Below, piece after piece: positions 10,601 to 21,255 of a DNA stretch of 64,000 bases. The number at the start of each line of letters is the position of its first letter. Position 1 is the stretch's first letter. Position numbers and translations under genes: made by a program. Under the pieces are notes generated by a model. It was not told where the DNA came from, searched no databases, and saw nothing but the letters and a program-made list of their open reading frames with translations. The DNA lies in NCBI GenBank assembly GCA_949751835.1, contig CATKHK010000025.1:124001-188000 (forward strand), given 5' to 3'. This DNA is from Blepharisma japonicum (taxonomy: Eukaryota > Ciliophora > Heterotrichea > Heterotrichida > Blepharismidae).

Positions 10601-13600
10601 AGATGAGGCAACTACTGTTACAGGCCCTACTCTTACAAGTGCGTGGAGCGTAGCAACCATAAGTGATTTAACGATGATAAATTACCCTAATAATGCTGGG
10701 GCCACTGCTGAATATATTTTTTCGTTTACAACTTTGACTTCATTAGGAGCTGGAGGGTATATAGAAATTGAGTTCCCAACAGCACAGTTTGGGATTTTAA
10801 CAAATCCTCCAGATTGTAGAGCTACTGGAGCTACATCAGCATTAAGCAGCTGTGAAGTTTATGGAAAATCACTATTAGGGACAATAGGAGCCAATATAGG
10901 CGGGATGAGCAATTTTCATATTTTTGGGGTGAAAAATTTCAATGCAGGGATAAGTGATGATTTTTCTATAAAAACTTATTATGATGGGGTGCTGTTGCAG
11001 CAGACGAGTGGATCAGCAACGATTTCTGCTACAAGTGCAGCTGCTACAATAACGGTGTCAGCAATCAATTTCTATCCGAAAAATGAAGGACAAACAGCGA
11101 CATATGAATTTACTATGACGCCATCTGTAGATATTGATTCATCACAATATATTATTATAACATTTCCACGGTCATATGACCATAGAATAGGTGACAACCT
11201 AGATTGCTGGGCAACAGGAATATCAGGCTTTATAAAATGTCAAGTAATCCAAGCTTGGTCAATTACTATATATGACCATGACTATTTTTCAGCTTGCTCT
11301 TCTTGCAGTTTTACTATTTTCTTATTTGGGGTTATTAACCCAAATTACAGTTATACAGATAACACTGGAGATTTTTCAATTGGGGTCATTAATTCTTATA
11401 CATATACCCAGCTAAATGAACAGGCTGGAGAGCTTAATATAGAGCCTGCACCGTATTATTCGAATATTTTGTCGACTACGTTTAATAATACTTATGCGAG
11501 GACTTCTAATAATATTGCTTTTAATATAACAACGACTGGAAGTATTCCAACGAGTAAAGAAAAAGGGCAAGTCTGGGTAAATTTCCCAACTGATTACGTC
11601 TTGGATGGGTCTTCAATCACGTGTTCTACAAGCTCACAATGGTCTAGTGGAAGTCCGACATTTGTAATTGACCATAATATTGTAAAAATTGATGCAGATT
11701 CCACTACAAGCTTAGCTGGGAATTTACTTATAACTCTCTCAAATGTCCCAAATCCGCTTTCCAATATAAATGCTCAGTATATTAGTGTTCAAGTATATGA
11801 CGGCTACGCCCGAATTTTGACAATGAGCTCTTTTATTAACTTAAACCCTAACCGTGCTGTGTTTTCATACCCAGGGCCAATAATAACAGTAAACAGCAAC
11901 AACCCATTTGAAGTCCAAAGTGGAGCAATATCAGATTTTATCCCAATTACTTTAAGTTACCCATGCGGTCTTAACTTAACCTTAATCCCTTATTCACAAG
12001 GTTTCACATTTATCCCTACCAGTATTTCCTTATCTACAGGTGACTCAGACCAGCAGTTCCGTGTAAGTGCTCCTCCAGGGACTCGGGATAAAGAATATAC
12101 AATACAATGGACAATTCTGGGAGACTATTCCCCTCCTTATTATACTCCTATTCTAAAATCTTTTTTTACAGTTACTCAAAACGTGACTTATCCTATAATA
12201 ATAGCTACAATTCCCCCTGTTCCAGCAGGAGGGCATTCTTTGCCTATAGAAATAAATACAGGTGTAGCCCCTTATAGCGATGTCAGTATTATTTTGTCAG
12301 TTGGCACTCAAAATTATGGGATAAAAATCGTCCCTGACAAAATAGAGTTTACCCAAGGTGCTTATTTAGGGTATTTTACTGTATATGTAAGCAATGATAC
12401 CATTCTTGCCTGGTGTCCTATATATTTGACATTAATAGGGACGAATTCTAAAGTGTATTATTTACAGTCAAACAGCACAACATTTAATATATATAGAGAT
12501 GACTCAGATTTGCCTCAATTAAGTGGGGCTTCTATACTAAAATGAACGAGGACGTCAGCAACTGCTATGATTTCTACCAGCAAAGTGTGTACGGTTTATT
12601 ATGCATTTGCTCTGCAAGGGACCATCACTCCAAATTTCACAGAACTTATACAAGCTGGGCCGCCTAGTTATAATACTACCCAAACAGTGTATGGAAAAGT
12701 GTATATGTATCAAAACACTGCAGCATATATAACAATATCTAGCTTATTAGCCCAAACGAAGTATACCTTTTTTTATATGGCGAAAGATTTGACTGATAAA
12801 AACAGCAAAACTGTAGGAAGTTATGATTTTGAGACATTATCAAGGTACAAGCCAGCAACAGCCAATTTATGGTTCACTCAAACTTATTTGACGACTGTAG
12901 AGCTTACATTAGCTCAAGAAGCTATAGCACTAGTGCTAAGTCTGCATCCATGAAGAGTCGTAATTAATTCTCAAAATGAGACTACAAGAAGATTATCGTC
13001 ATCTTCGGATACAGTTAGAACAGTTTTAAATGTATATTTGTTAGATAGCCCTGCTTATGATACTTATATTGAACCTGGAAGCATGATTTCTATGCTTAAT
13101 TCTGCAGAAACTAAGCTTGGAGAGCTTTTAACTAACTTTGATACTTCCAGATCTATCACAGGAAACGCCATCTCAATTGCCGGCTGTCAATTTAAACAAT
13201 CCCCTTCCTTACTAGGCACAAATAGCTACTCAATAATTTCTTTTTCAGCTAGTCTATATGACAGTGGCATTATTTTTGGAGTCGCTGTAGCCAGTGATAC
13301 AGACACAGGGACACCTTTTTCTCAACAAATTGTAGCTGGGCATGATCGAGCAAATAGGCCAGTTTTAAATGCAAAAAGCAATGTAAGTGCAGGAGTTGTG
13401 ACTAGTTTGACATTTAAAGGGCTTGAAGCTGATACTCATTATAATGTTTATATCACTTGTGGAAATTCATTGCCAGGATATCCAGACTTATTAGATGATT
13501 CAAGTGTAGTCACGCTTAAATGGAAAACTGATACGAAGCCTGCGAATACAATGCTGAATTTAGATGGAGGAGAAATCTTGTGTGGATTTTTATTATCAGT

Positions 13601-13619
13601 TATAATGGTAGTGGTATAA
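7602..13619 (+). CDS. giant repeat-containing cell-surface protein, probably GPI-anchored
   Basis: 2005 residues, one uninterrupted frame if TGA is Trp (for example 12543 and 12951). A signal peptide occupies residues 1-14. Up to about residue 1480 there are about nine or ten degenerate beta-sandwich-like units of roughly 130-170 residues, each with an F-x-F/M-T core, an Ile-Pro-x-x-Gly turn, a strand ending Ile-x-Phe-Pro, and Cys pairs (for example SITFPEQY, ITFKIPAAFG, IEITFPTQS, IEIEFPTAQFG, IIITFPRSYD, VWVNFPTDY). The last 400 residues look fibronectin-III-like (LEADTHYNVYIT). It ends Asp-Gly-Gly then a short hydrophobic tail with no cytoplasmic residues, as in GPI signals. Likely a cell-coat protein; no enzyme motif and no family recognised. 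The start is the only ATG giving a signal peptide. Confidence 0.85.
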
Positions 13620-13742
13620 ATTTATAATAATTTTATTTTAAAATAAAGCTAGGAACTTAGTCAGTAAATTTTTCTTTGGTATTTTAAGGAGAATAGCCTT
13701 AAGATATTCATATTTTTTTCCAAATCTATCATCAAAATTTTT

Positions 13743-14444
13743 ATGTCATTTTTAAGGCGAGTTCTATCTCGTGAGCCTAATAAAAGAGACAATAGTTTAT
13801 CCACAAGCAGAAGTGCAGTTTCTATTAAAGGAGGAAATACTTTAAATATTACTCTTCAAAGTGCAAAACTCACTAAAAGAAATTCATTGAGGAAAATTCA
13901 AACAGAATCTTCCACAAATCAGCCTCAATTTAATACAAAGCCTCCTTTATCAAACAGAAAAGTATCTTTTCAGCTAATTAAACAAGAAATTCCAAAGCTT
14001 CATATAAGCTTAAAGTCTTTATCAACACCAGTATCTATTGTGTCTACCCCTCGATCAAAGAAAAATAGTCCTAAATTTTTAACAAAACCTAATGATTTTA
14101 TTGAGCCAGAAGTTGAATCCGATATACCCACATTTAAAGAATATATGGAAAATACAACGAAAACGAGAGCCAATGTTTCTTTTGCGGATACAGCAACGGA
14201 TAGTGCTTCTAAAAGATCGAGCAGAGAAATTTCGAGAAGTTTCTTTGAAGATAATATGAACCAAACTGAAAAATTGCCTGAAAAAGTAGGAATTCTGAAA
14301 GTAAAAGAAAAGATTAGTCCGATGAAATTAAAAGGAATACTTGGAGCACAGCTGGACAAACAGATGAAAATAGAGAAAAAGTTAAAATCGGCTATCAGAG
14401 ATAGATCATGTCAAAATCCTATTTTGTATGGGAAAAAGGGGTAA
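13743..14444 (+). CDS. basic, low-complexity protein of unknown function
   Basis: 233 residues, rich in Ser, Lys and Arg, with Arg-x-x-Ser and Ser/Thr-Pro sites that could be phosphorylated, and no hydrophobic segment. No domain is recognised. It lies 123 nt after the surface-protein gene. The coding character (Lys AAA, Ser TCT/AGT, continuous frame) matches the other small basic proteins here. Confidence 0.65.
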   Translation: MSFLRRVLSREPNKRDNSLSTSRSAVSIKGGNTLNITLQSAKLTKRNSLRKIQTESSTNQPQFNTKPPLSNRKVSFQLIKQEIPKLHISLKSLSTPVSIVSTPRSKKNSPKFLTKPNDFIEPEVESDIPTFKEYMENTTKTRANVSFADTATDSASKRSSREISRSFFEDNMNQTEKLPEKVGILKVKEKISPMKLKGILGAQLDKQMKIEKKLKSAIRDRSCQNPILYGKKG

Positions 14445-14701
14445 ATTATTGGTATAATTGATTTAACATTAGATACATATAATTAATTTATTATTTAGTA
14501 TTTAAATAGGTTTTTAGAAATAGTTTAAATATAATAATAAATGATAAATATTTAAATCAAATTTTTATCATTTTTGAAACTGATGATTTTATGAATTGAA
14601 AATTTTTTTATATAGTTTTAAGAAACCTCTGAATCTGCTTCTAAAGATTAAACAATTAAAAAATATTTAATAGTTTAAAATCATTAATTTTATCTAATAG
14701 T

Positions 14702-16177
14702 TTATCTTTTTAAGCCTGATAAATCATCTAATTCTCTTTCCATCTGCTCATTTGCCTTTTTGCTAATTTTTCTCTTCGGAAATACTATTTCATCACTTTG
14801 TGCTGCATTTAAATTTGCATTGCATCATGTATTCGGCAGTCTTCATATTTTTACATACCCATCATTTGATCCGCTATATAAAATTCCAGTTTTTTCTACC
14901 CAAGTCAGCGTAGAAACAGCAGCATCATGTGCTGTCCATGCATAATTTAATATCCCATTAGCCGAGTTTCATATACTTATAACCCCTTCACTAGTCCCTA
15001 TAATAATTTCATGCCTTTCCTTAGAATATGCAATAGAATTTATCTGTGATTTTGCTTTAAATCCTATCACTAATCTATGAATAGTTTCTCTATCTCCTTC
15101 TCCTTGCTGATATACACAGACATCTCCACTAGTAGAGCCTGCTATAATTAATGAATGATTTTTTACGCATAAAGCAGACAAATCGCTAGGCAATTCCGTT
15201 TCAATGACAATAAGCACTCTTGGCTGGAATTGAGAAATATCAAAAATATGGACACTTCCTTTGCTAGTTCCTATATAAACCCTTTCTTTAATAAAATCAC
15301 ATTTCATTGATACAGGCCTTTTATTGGAAATAGTTATATCTTTAGTATCAGTTTGCCCATTTAGCTGTGTGACGACTAATCGTTTGTCTTCTGAGCATGT
15401 GTACATATAAGAGTTTCTATAGTTAATGGCAATTCCTATAATTTTTCCACCATGAATATGATACTCACAGAATTCTTCGTACTGGCTGCACCCAATTTCT
15501 GTTTTTACTAAATAACAATATACAAATCCTTCATATGTCCCATAAGCCAAAATAGTTAAATTTTCACTTCAGCAGATGCATTCAATGCTAAGAGCTGAAG
15601 AAATTCTTCACATTTCATTATATGTTTTTTCTTCTTCAGGTGCTAATAAGAATAGTGCATAGCTTGAAGTGGAAGACCCTTCACTTAATCCGATACTTCT
15701 TATATGCTTATTCATTGTATTAATTAATCCTTGACTACTCGCACCAATGACTAATTGATTATTATTGGCTACAATTTCAGTAGGCTTTAACCCGAGTAAA
15801 ATATCAGAAATCTGACTTGGAGAGTTTATTTTCCAGTCTGGCACATGTCTTTCGACTTCCAAGAATTCTCTTAATTCTCCAGACTGGACTATATCTTTAT
15901 TCAATAAAATTTTTGTTAAAAAATCATTAATTCCTTCTTGACGCTTTGTTAAAAATGTTGAGCTATATTTCTGCCAAAACCCTTTTACAGGTAAGCTAGG
16001 AATATCATGATATTTAATTGATAATTTTTTCATGAGTGCTTCAAACTCACTATATCTTTTATCAACTTTCCAATACGCTTCATTTAATCTACAAAAGACT
16101 CTAACTTCATAATAAATGACTGAATCGTCGCCTTCTTTATATCTATCAACATTTGCCTGTATTAGATGAGAGTCCAT
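14702..16177 (-). CDS. PX-domain plus WD40-repeat protein
   Basis: 491 residues; TGA codons at the gaps near 15605, 15560, 14969 and in the last repeat are Trp. Residues 1-115 form a PX phosphoinositide-binding domain: YYEVRVFC, then the PI3P-contact motif VDKRYSEFEAL, and a proline-containing loop PSLPVKGFW. From about residue 130 WD-like blades follow (LAYGTYEGFVYCYL, MYTCSEDKRLVVTQL, VYIGTSKGSVHIFD, IIIGTSEGVISIW, LYSGSNDG...VKIW). It would bind endosomal PI3P and scaffold other proteins, much as FYVE-WD40 proteins do in animals. The start codon lies 20 nt beyond the hydrolase stop on the same strand. Confidence 0.87.
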
Positions 16178-16197
16178 TTTAAAGATTACAATTAATA

Positions 16198-18318
16198 TTA
16201 ATTTTTTATAAATCCTACTTGAATTAGATGCTCTTCTAATAGCAGCTTTTCAGCATCATCATAATTTCCTGAGTGTCCGCAGGAGATTGGAATTAAATAT
16301 CCAGCTCTAGAGTAGTCATTGGCTCTAGAGGTTGTTGTAACAATTTCAGACGAAATTTGGCTTATTGCCTTCATATGATGCGAACTATTTGTTTCAAAAT
16401 AATCTAGAATTTTGTATAATAATTTTTCCAATGCTTTAATTTCATTGCAAATAATAACTACTGTTGGATTTGATATTATTTCATATTCCGCATAAATAGA
16501 CTCCATCTCTTCTATTGTATTTTTTATTTTTTGTATTGTCCTCCCAGCATAATCATTTATATCAGGATTTAATGGTAAATAGCTTCCTCATATTTCCAGC
16601 ACAATTAGCCACAAATTCAAAGAATACCTCCTGTCTTTATCAAAAACAATATTCGCAATAGGCTTTCCGCCTGCATCTAAAATATCTAACACCCCAAAAA
16701 GCTTTTCCAGCACATAAGAAACGACGTCATCTTCTATACAATCAGACTCTTTGACCATTAATTGATATTGGCTATTTGCAGTAATATTTAAAGAAAATTG
16801 TGTATTTGAGTCACTTTTTAAATATTTTACTGCAAGTTTCATTAAGGTGTCTATATGGACTAAAAGCTCATCAATATCTGTTTTACATAAAATATACTCA
16901 TAAGCATTAATATCAAATTTTGCTTGAGAGTTTGGGATTTCGTGGGCTTTTTTGATTGTTTCGATAGCTATACCTGTTTTTAAAGAAGCAAGATCATGAA
17001 TTGTGCCATCTTGAGGGTCAACGGCAAGGACTTTATAGCACTCACAGCTTATAAAATCAGTGCTTACGTCTACATGCCATCTGCCTATGTATTTATAAAT
17101 ATAGCTTGCAACAATCCCGAAGTTATAAAAAGCCATTTCATTTAAAGAAGAAAAACAGCGGTCAAGGAACACAAACTGTACATTTAATTTTCTTGCTAAA
17201 TTAGCTGCAATACATCCTCCGAAACTTTCCCCATGAATACCGATTTTTTCAACTTTCCTTATTTTTTTTAAATATTCCAATATAATTTCTCCATCCTTTT
17301 TCAGTCTGTCTGGGGTTGGATTTCCTTTCGTTCTGCCATATCCTCTATAATTTCACAAAAAAACACTAATTCCTGAGTTTATGTAAAAATCAATTCAGTC
17401 ACTTTGGTAATAAGAAAACTCGTAAAGTCCAGCATTAGGGCTGCACATTAGCATTGCGGGGGCTGAGGATAAATCAGCCGTGCAGGAAATTCATAAGCAA
17501 TCTATATTAGTTCCATCGTCAGCTGTAACTCATATTTGCTGAGAATGATATCTTGCTTCTAATTCTAATCTCATCTGATCAAGAGTCCCAAAAGTGTCAT
17601 CCCATAAAAAATTTTTTACTTTTTCGATAACATTTTTGCCTTCATAACTTGATTGTAATATATATTCTATATCAATACAAATCCCTAACGCAGTTCTCGC
17701 AGACGCATTTACAGGTCAATCACCAAAAACCACCCCAAGCCAATCTGCCTCAGTCTCAATAATATCAATTCAGTCCCACATCGAGCATTCTTCCTTATTC
17801 TCGAGAATTATTTTTATTTCCTGTAATGTGCTTTGCAAACTTACCAAAAAATTCAGCAAAATTTCCTGTCTTTTGGTAATAGTTTGGTTTTCCTTTTGTA
17901 AATTAAACCCATAAATAGCAGTTATGAGCAGCATTTTGGCATTATTTGTAGCGTCTGCTGAGTTTGAGAGAAATTCCCTTTTGTCGATTTCATTGCATTC
18001 GTCTAGCAAGATTTCTAAAGCAATATGAAGGTCTTGGATTCGTACTAAAAGCTGCATTGATATTTGTTTGCAAAAATGAGACTCTATAGATCGCCTTCAC
18101 AGCCATGTAGAACCTGGGAAAACTGAAAGTCTTATAGAGAGATGAAGTAGGTAATATAGCAAAAGGATAAATAGCAGTAGAGAAATAGGTCAAGAAATCA
18201 ATGATGCAATCCAGCTGAAAATGCAATATATCAGCATAAGTATAATAGTTGCAACTATTAGCACTGCAGATAGGAGGATTAGAAACCTCTTTTTGTTTTG
18301 AACTATCATATTTAGCAT
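16198..18318 (-). CDS. membrane-anchored alpha/beta-hydrolase, paralogue 1
   Basis: 706 residues. Two hydrophobic segments lie within residues 10-55, followed by a helical region (about 70-220) and an alpha/beta-hydrolase fold: VFLWNYRGYGR, the nucleophile elbow GIHGESFGG (Ser365), a likely acid in VLAVDPQDGTIHD, and a likely His in the C-terminal SCGHSGN. The two upstream in-frame ATGs (18316-18318 and 18307-18309) are three codons apart; I took the first. Many Trp are TGA. The product is probably a lipid or ester hydrolase facing one side of a membrane (ABHD12/16/17-like superfamily), substrate unknown. A paralogue lies at 30054-32132, sharing the same N-terminal anchor, core and C-terminal DYSxAGYLIP motif. 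Confidence 0.85.
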
Positions 18319-18561
18319 TTATTTTTATTTTATATTAAATTTTATTGCATTTCTATGATATTTACAATATTTTTCCCAAAAACATTAAATTTGAAATTAA
18401 AACAGCTAAATAAATTAAAAAAATAAAAATATATATAACCACGTCAAGAAAACCCTTTTTACACAAAAATTTAATTATAATCCATTTTAAGTAACCTGCG
18501 TAACGAACCACATGATGAATTTCGCGTAAAATTTGGAATTTTGGCGCAAGTTTATAATTAA

Positions 18562-19818
18562 ATGGAAGACCGCGATATTGAAATTGAAAAGTGCCGAGAA
18601 ATGCTAAAGTGGTTTATTCAAGACAGCAAAAATAAAAATTCGCCCTCAAATCCAAATGCTCCTGCTACTATTCCCAGACCTGGATCTCTAGATATACCAG
18701 AAGAAAGCTTTATAAAGAGATGAAGACGTAGCGACAAAATTTTTGATGGAAAATACTCATCTTCAGGAGCTTCAACTCCTCAGACACCAGCAACGCCAAT
18801 TCATGATATAGAAAATCGATTACGCTCACATAATACTCCATTAGGGGCAAAAAACGGGGGAAATAAGTATTATTTTGGTAAAGAAAACCAAGCAAGCGAT
18901 TGGGAAGACGATTACAATGTATCAAGATACTATGAAGATTTTACTGAATTAAATACAATAGGCTCAGGGAGCTTTGGAACAGTTTTTCAATGCAGACACA
19001 GGCTTGACGGGCTGCTTTATGCAGTTAAAAAAGTCCCTATGACAAGAAAAAATAAAGCAGCTAGAGATAAAGCTTTACAAGAAGCCTTAACATTAGCTGC
19101 ATCATCTTCCTTTGACGATAACACATATATCATTAGATATCACAGTGTTTGGATCGAAAAAGACAATTTATTTGTGTCTATGGAACTTTGCGATTGCAGT
19201 TTATCAAGCTATATAGAAAGAGTAGGTAAAATCACTGAGCAAGAAATTCGAAAAATAATGCGAGATCTATGCAAAGGCTTAAAAAAACTCCACGCAAGAA
19301 ATATCGTTCATCTAGACATTAAGGCAGAAAACATTTTATATAGTTTTACACACAAATTCAAATTAGCTGATTTAGGGCTTGCAAGAATTACCACAAATAT
19401 TTCAGGCGAAGTACCTGAAGGTGATAATCGATATTTAGCTCAGGAATTATTAAATATTATGCCAAATGATCCTGATTCAATTCCTGATCTAACGAAAGCT
19501 GATATTTTTTCATTAGGAGCAACTATTTTAGAAATAATGAGAGATGAAGAGCTTCCTGGAAATGGAAAAGAATGGCATGAAATTAGGGATGGAAATTTTA
19601 ATATTCCTGGAGGATTTTCTGCAGAAATTAAAAAAACTGTTAGAAAAATGATGAGTAAAAATCCAGCTGATAGGCCGACTGCTGAAGAGCTGCTGGATGA
19701 AGTTTTGGTGTCGAAAACGAAGCAGGATTTGAAAAAGTATAAGAGCTATTCCAAATACTTAGAAAGAACTTTGGAGATTTTTGACTGTCCTTATAAAAAG
19801 CGCAAGCTTTCTATTTAA
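18562..19818 (+). CDS. Wee1/Myt1-family protein kinase
   Basis: 418 residues. A Ser/Thr-Pro-rich N-terminus (residues 1-120, one TGA Trp near 18720) precedes a kinase domain at about 130-395: glycine loop IGSGSFGTVF, lysine in YAVKKV, HLDIKAEN in place of HRDLKPEN, DLG in place of DFG, and EGDNRYLAQELL. The last motif and the DLG are hallmarks of Wee1/Myt1 kinases, which phosphorylate the glycine-loop Tyr/Thr of CDK1 and hold back mitosis. No transmembrane segment is seen, so it is more Wee1- than Myt1-like. It is divergent from the minus-strand hydrolase (243 nt between ATGs). Confidence 0.9.
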
Positions 19819-19922
19819 TTAATCGAAATATGCTAATTTTGAATTAAATTGATATTTTGACGTAAAAATTTTAATAGTCAGTATAAAAAATCTAATTCAT
19901 ATACAACCATTTTTAAATTTAA

Positions 19923-20384
19923 ATGAGCCGTATAAGGCCTCGAGCAGATACATTAAGACCTCAAATTACAAGATCTAGAACCGGCAGCAACCTCACACTT
20001 CAGCTTTCCACCTCTCAAGTAAACAAATCCTCAGAAACTAGCAGAGGTACCTCAGCAGATCGTCGAGAAAAAATTTCGAGCAACTTAATCTCCAATCTTC
20101 TCAAATTAAAGCACCGAAATCCCAGCATTTTCAAAGAGAATATCAATATTGCTGAAAAAACGACCCCAAAGCAAACTTTTATGCTGACAAAAGAGCGGTT
20201 GAAGCGTCCGCTCCGCAGTGTCCAAAAAAGTGACCTCCCAAGGCCAAATATTCATATAGCTCCTATTCGTAATCGTTTTTATGAGCATCTTGACAAGATA
20301 GAATCGACTATTGAAGATATGGCTGAAATGAAAAAACACATTTCAATTCCCCAGAACTTTTTCTCACCTATAAAAATGAATTAA
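19923..20384 (+). CDS. small basic protein of unknown function
   Basis: 153 residues, Arg/Ser/Thr-rich N-terminus and a short amphipathic stretch near the C-terminus (LDKIESTIEDMAEMKKH). No domain recognised, no membrane segment, no Trp. Begins 104 nt after the Wee1 stop and ends 93 nt before the eL8 start, both on the same strand. Confidence 0.65.
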   Translation: MSRIRPRADTLRPQITRSRTGSNLTLQLSTSQVNKSSETSRGTSADRREKISSNLISNLLKLKHRNPSIFKENINIAEKTTPKQTFMLTKERLKRPLRSVQKSDLPRPNIHIAPIRNRFYEHLDKIESTIEDMAEMKKHISIPQNFFSPIKMN

Positions 20385-20477
20385 ACTTTAATGACCTTGT
20401 ATATTACCTTTTTCTTCTCAGTTTCTAGCTAAATCAGTCCTTTCTAGGTAAATTTAATAGCAAAAGAGTGGATAATA

Positions 20478-21224
20478 ATGGTTAAAAAACAGGGCAAGAA
20501 GAGTGCTTCCGCCTCAAAAGAACCAACAAACCCATTATACGCAAAGAAAGAACGTAACCTCAGAATTGGAGGCAGCATACAGCCAAAGCGCGATCTTTAT
20601 CATTACCTTCGTTGGCCTGAGTACATTCAACTTCAACGAAAGAGAAGCGTTCTTTTATCACGCCTTAAGGTCCCACCACCAATTAATCAGTTCAGATCTA
20701 CTTTTGACAAAGCACAAGCTATGGCTCTTTTCAGACTCCTTGCTAAATACAGACCAGAATCCCGTGCAGAGAAAAAGAAGAGACTTGAATCTGAAGCCAA
20801 AGGTGAAGGACAAAAAACTAAGCCATTTTTGCTTAAATACGGGCTTAACCAAATCACCAGTCTCGTAGAAAGCAAAAAAGCCAAGCTTGTAGTGATTGCC
20901 CACGACGTAGATCCTATTGAGCTCGTTCTTTGGCTTCCACAGCTTTGCAGGACTATGGATGTTCCATACTGCATTGTAAAAGGAAAATCAAGACTTGGAA
21001 CTTTAACCCACAAAAAGACATGTACAGCAGTCGCCCTTACAGAAGTAAGAAAAGAAGACGTCCACGATTTAGAACTTATCACAAAAAATGCTAGATCTCT
21101 TTTCAACGAAAATCCTGATGTTGCTAAATGGGGTGGTGGTATTCTTGGAGTTAAAAGCCAACAAAGAATTGAAAGAAAAGAAAAATTGATAGCCCAAGAA
21201 GCTGCTAAAAAAGCTGGTCTTTAA
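20478..21224 (+). CDS. RPL7A: large-subunit ribosomal protein eL8 (RPL7A)
   Basis: 248 residues, close to the usual length. A basic N-terminus with GGSIQPKRDLYHYLRWPEYI is followed by the L7Ae RNA-binding fold (about residues 115-215): KLVVIAHDVDPIELVLWLPQ and GKSRLGTLTHKKTCTAVALT. It binds kink-turns of the large rRNA in the cytosolic 60S subunit. All Trp are TGG, and codon choice is more GC-ending than in the neighbours, as expected for a highly expressed gene. No intron. Confidence 0.97.
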   Translation: MVKKQGKKSASASKEPTNPLYAKKERNLRIGGSIQPKRDLYHYLRWPEYIQLQRKRSVLLSRLKVPPPINQFRSTFDKAQAMALFRLLAKYRPESRAEKKKRLESEAKGEGQKTKPFLLKYGLNQITSLVESKKAKLVVIAHDVDPIELVLWLPQLCRTMDVPYCIVKGKSRLGTLTHKKTCTAVALTEVRKEDVHDLELITKNARSLFNENPDVAKWGGGILGVKSQQRIERKEKLIAQEAAKKAGL

Positions 21225-21255
21225 GTAACTAGATTCTTTTAGCTAAAAAATAATT

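Noticed and set aside
20687-21106. Long antisense frame within the eL8 gene
   Set aside because: Shadow of a strongly biased, highly conserved coding sequence; no start context or family motif. The same applies to antisense frames inside the BFR1-like, PLK and surface-protein genes.
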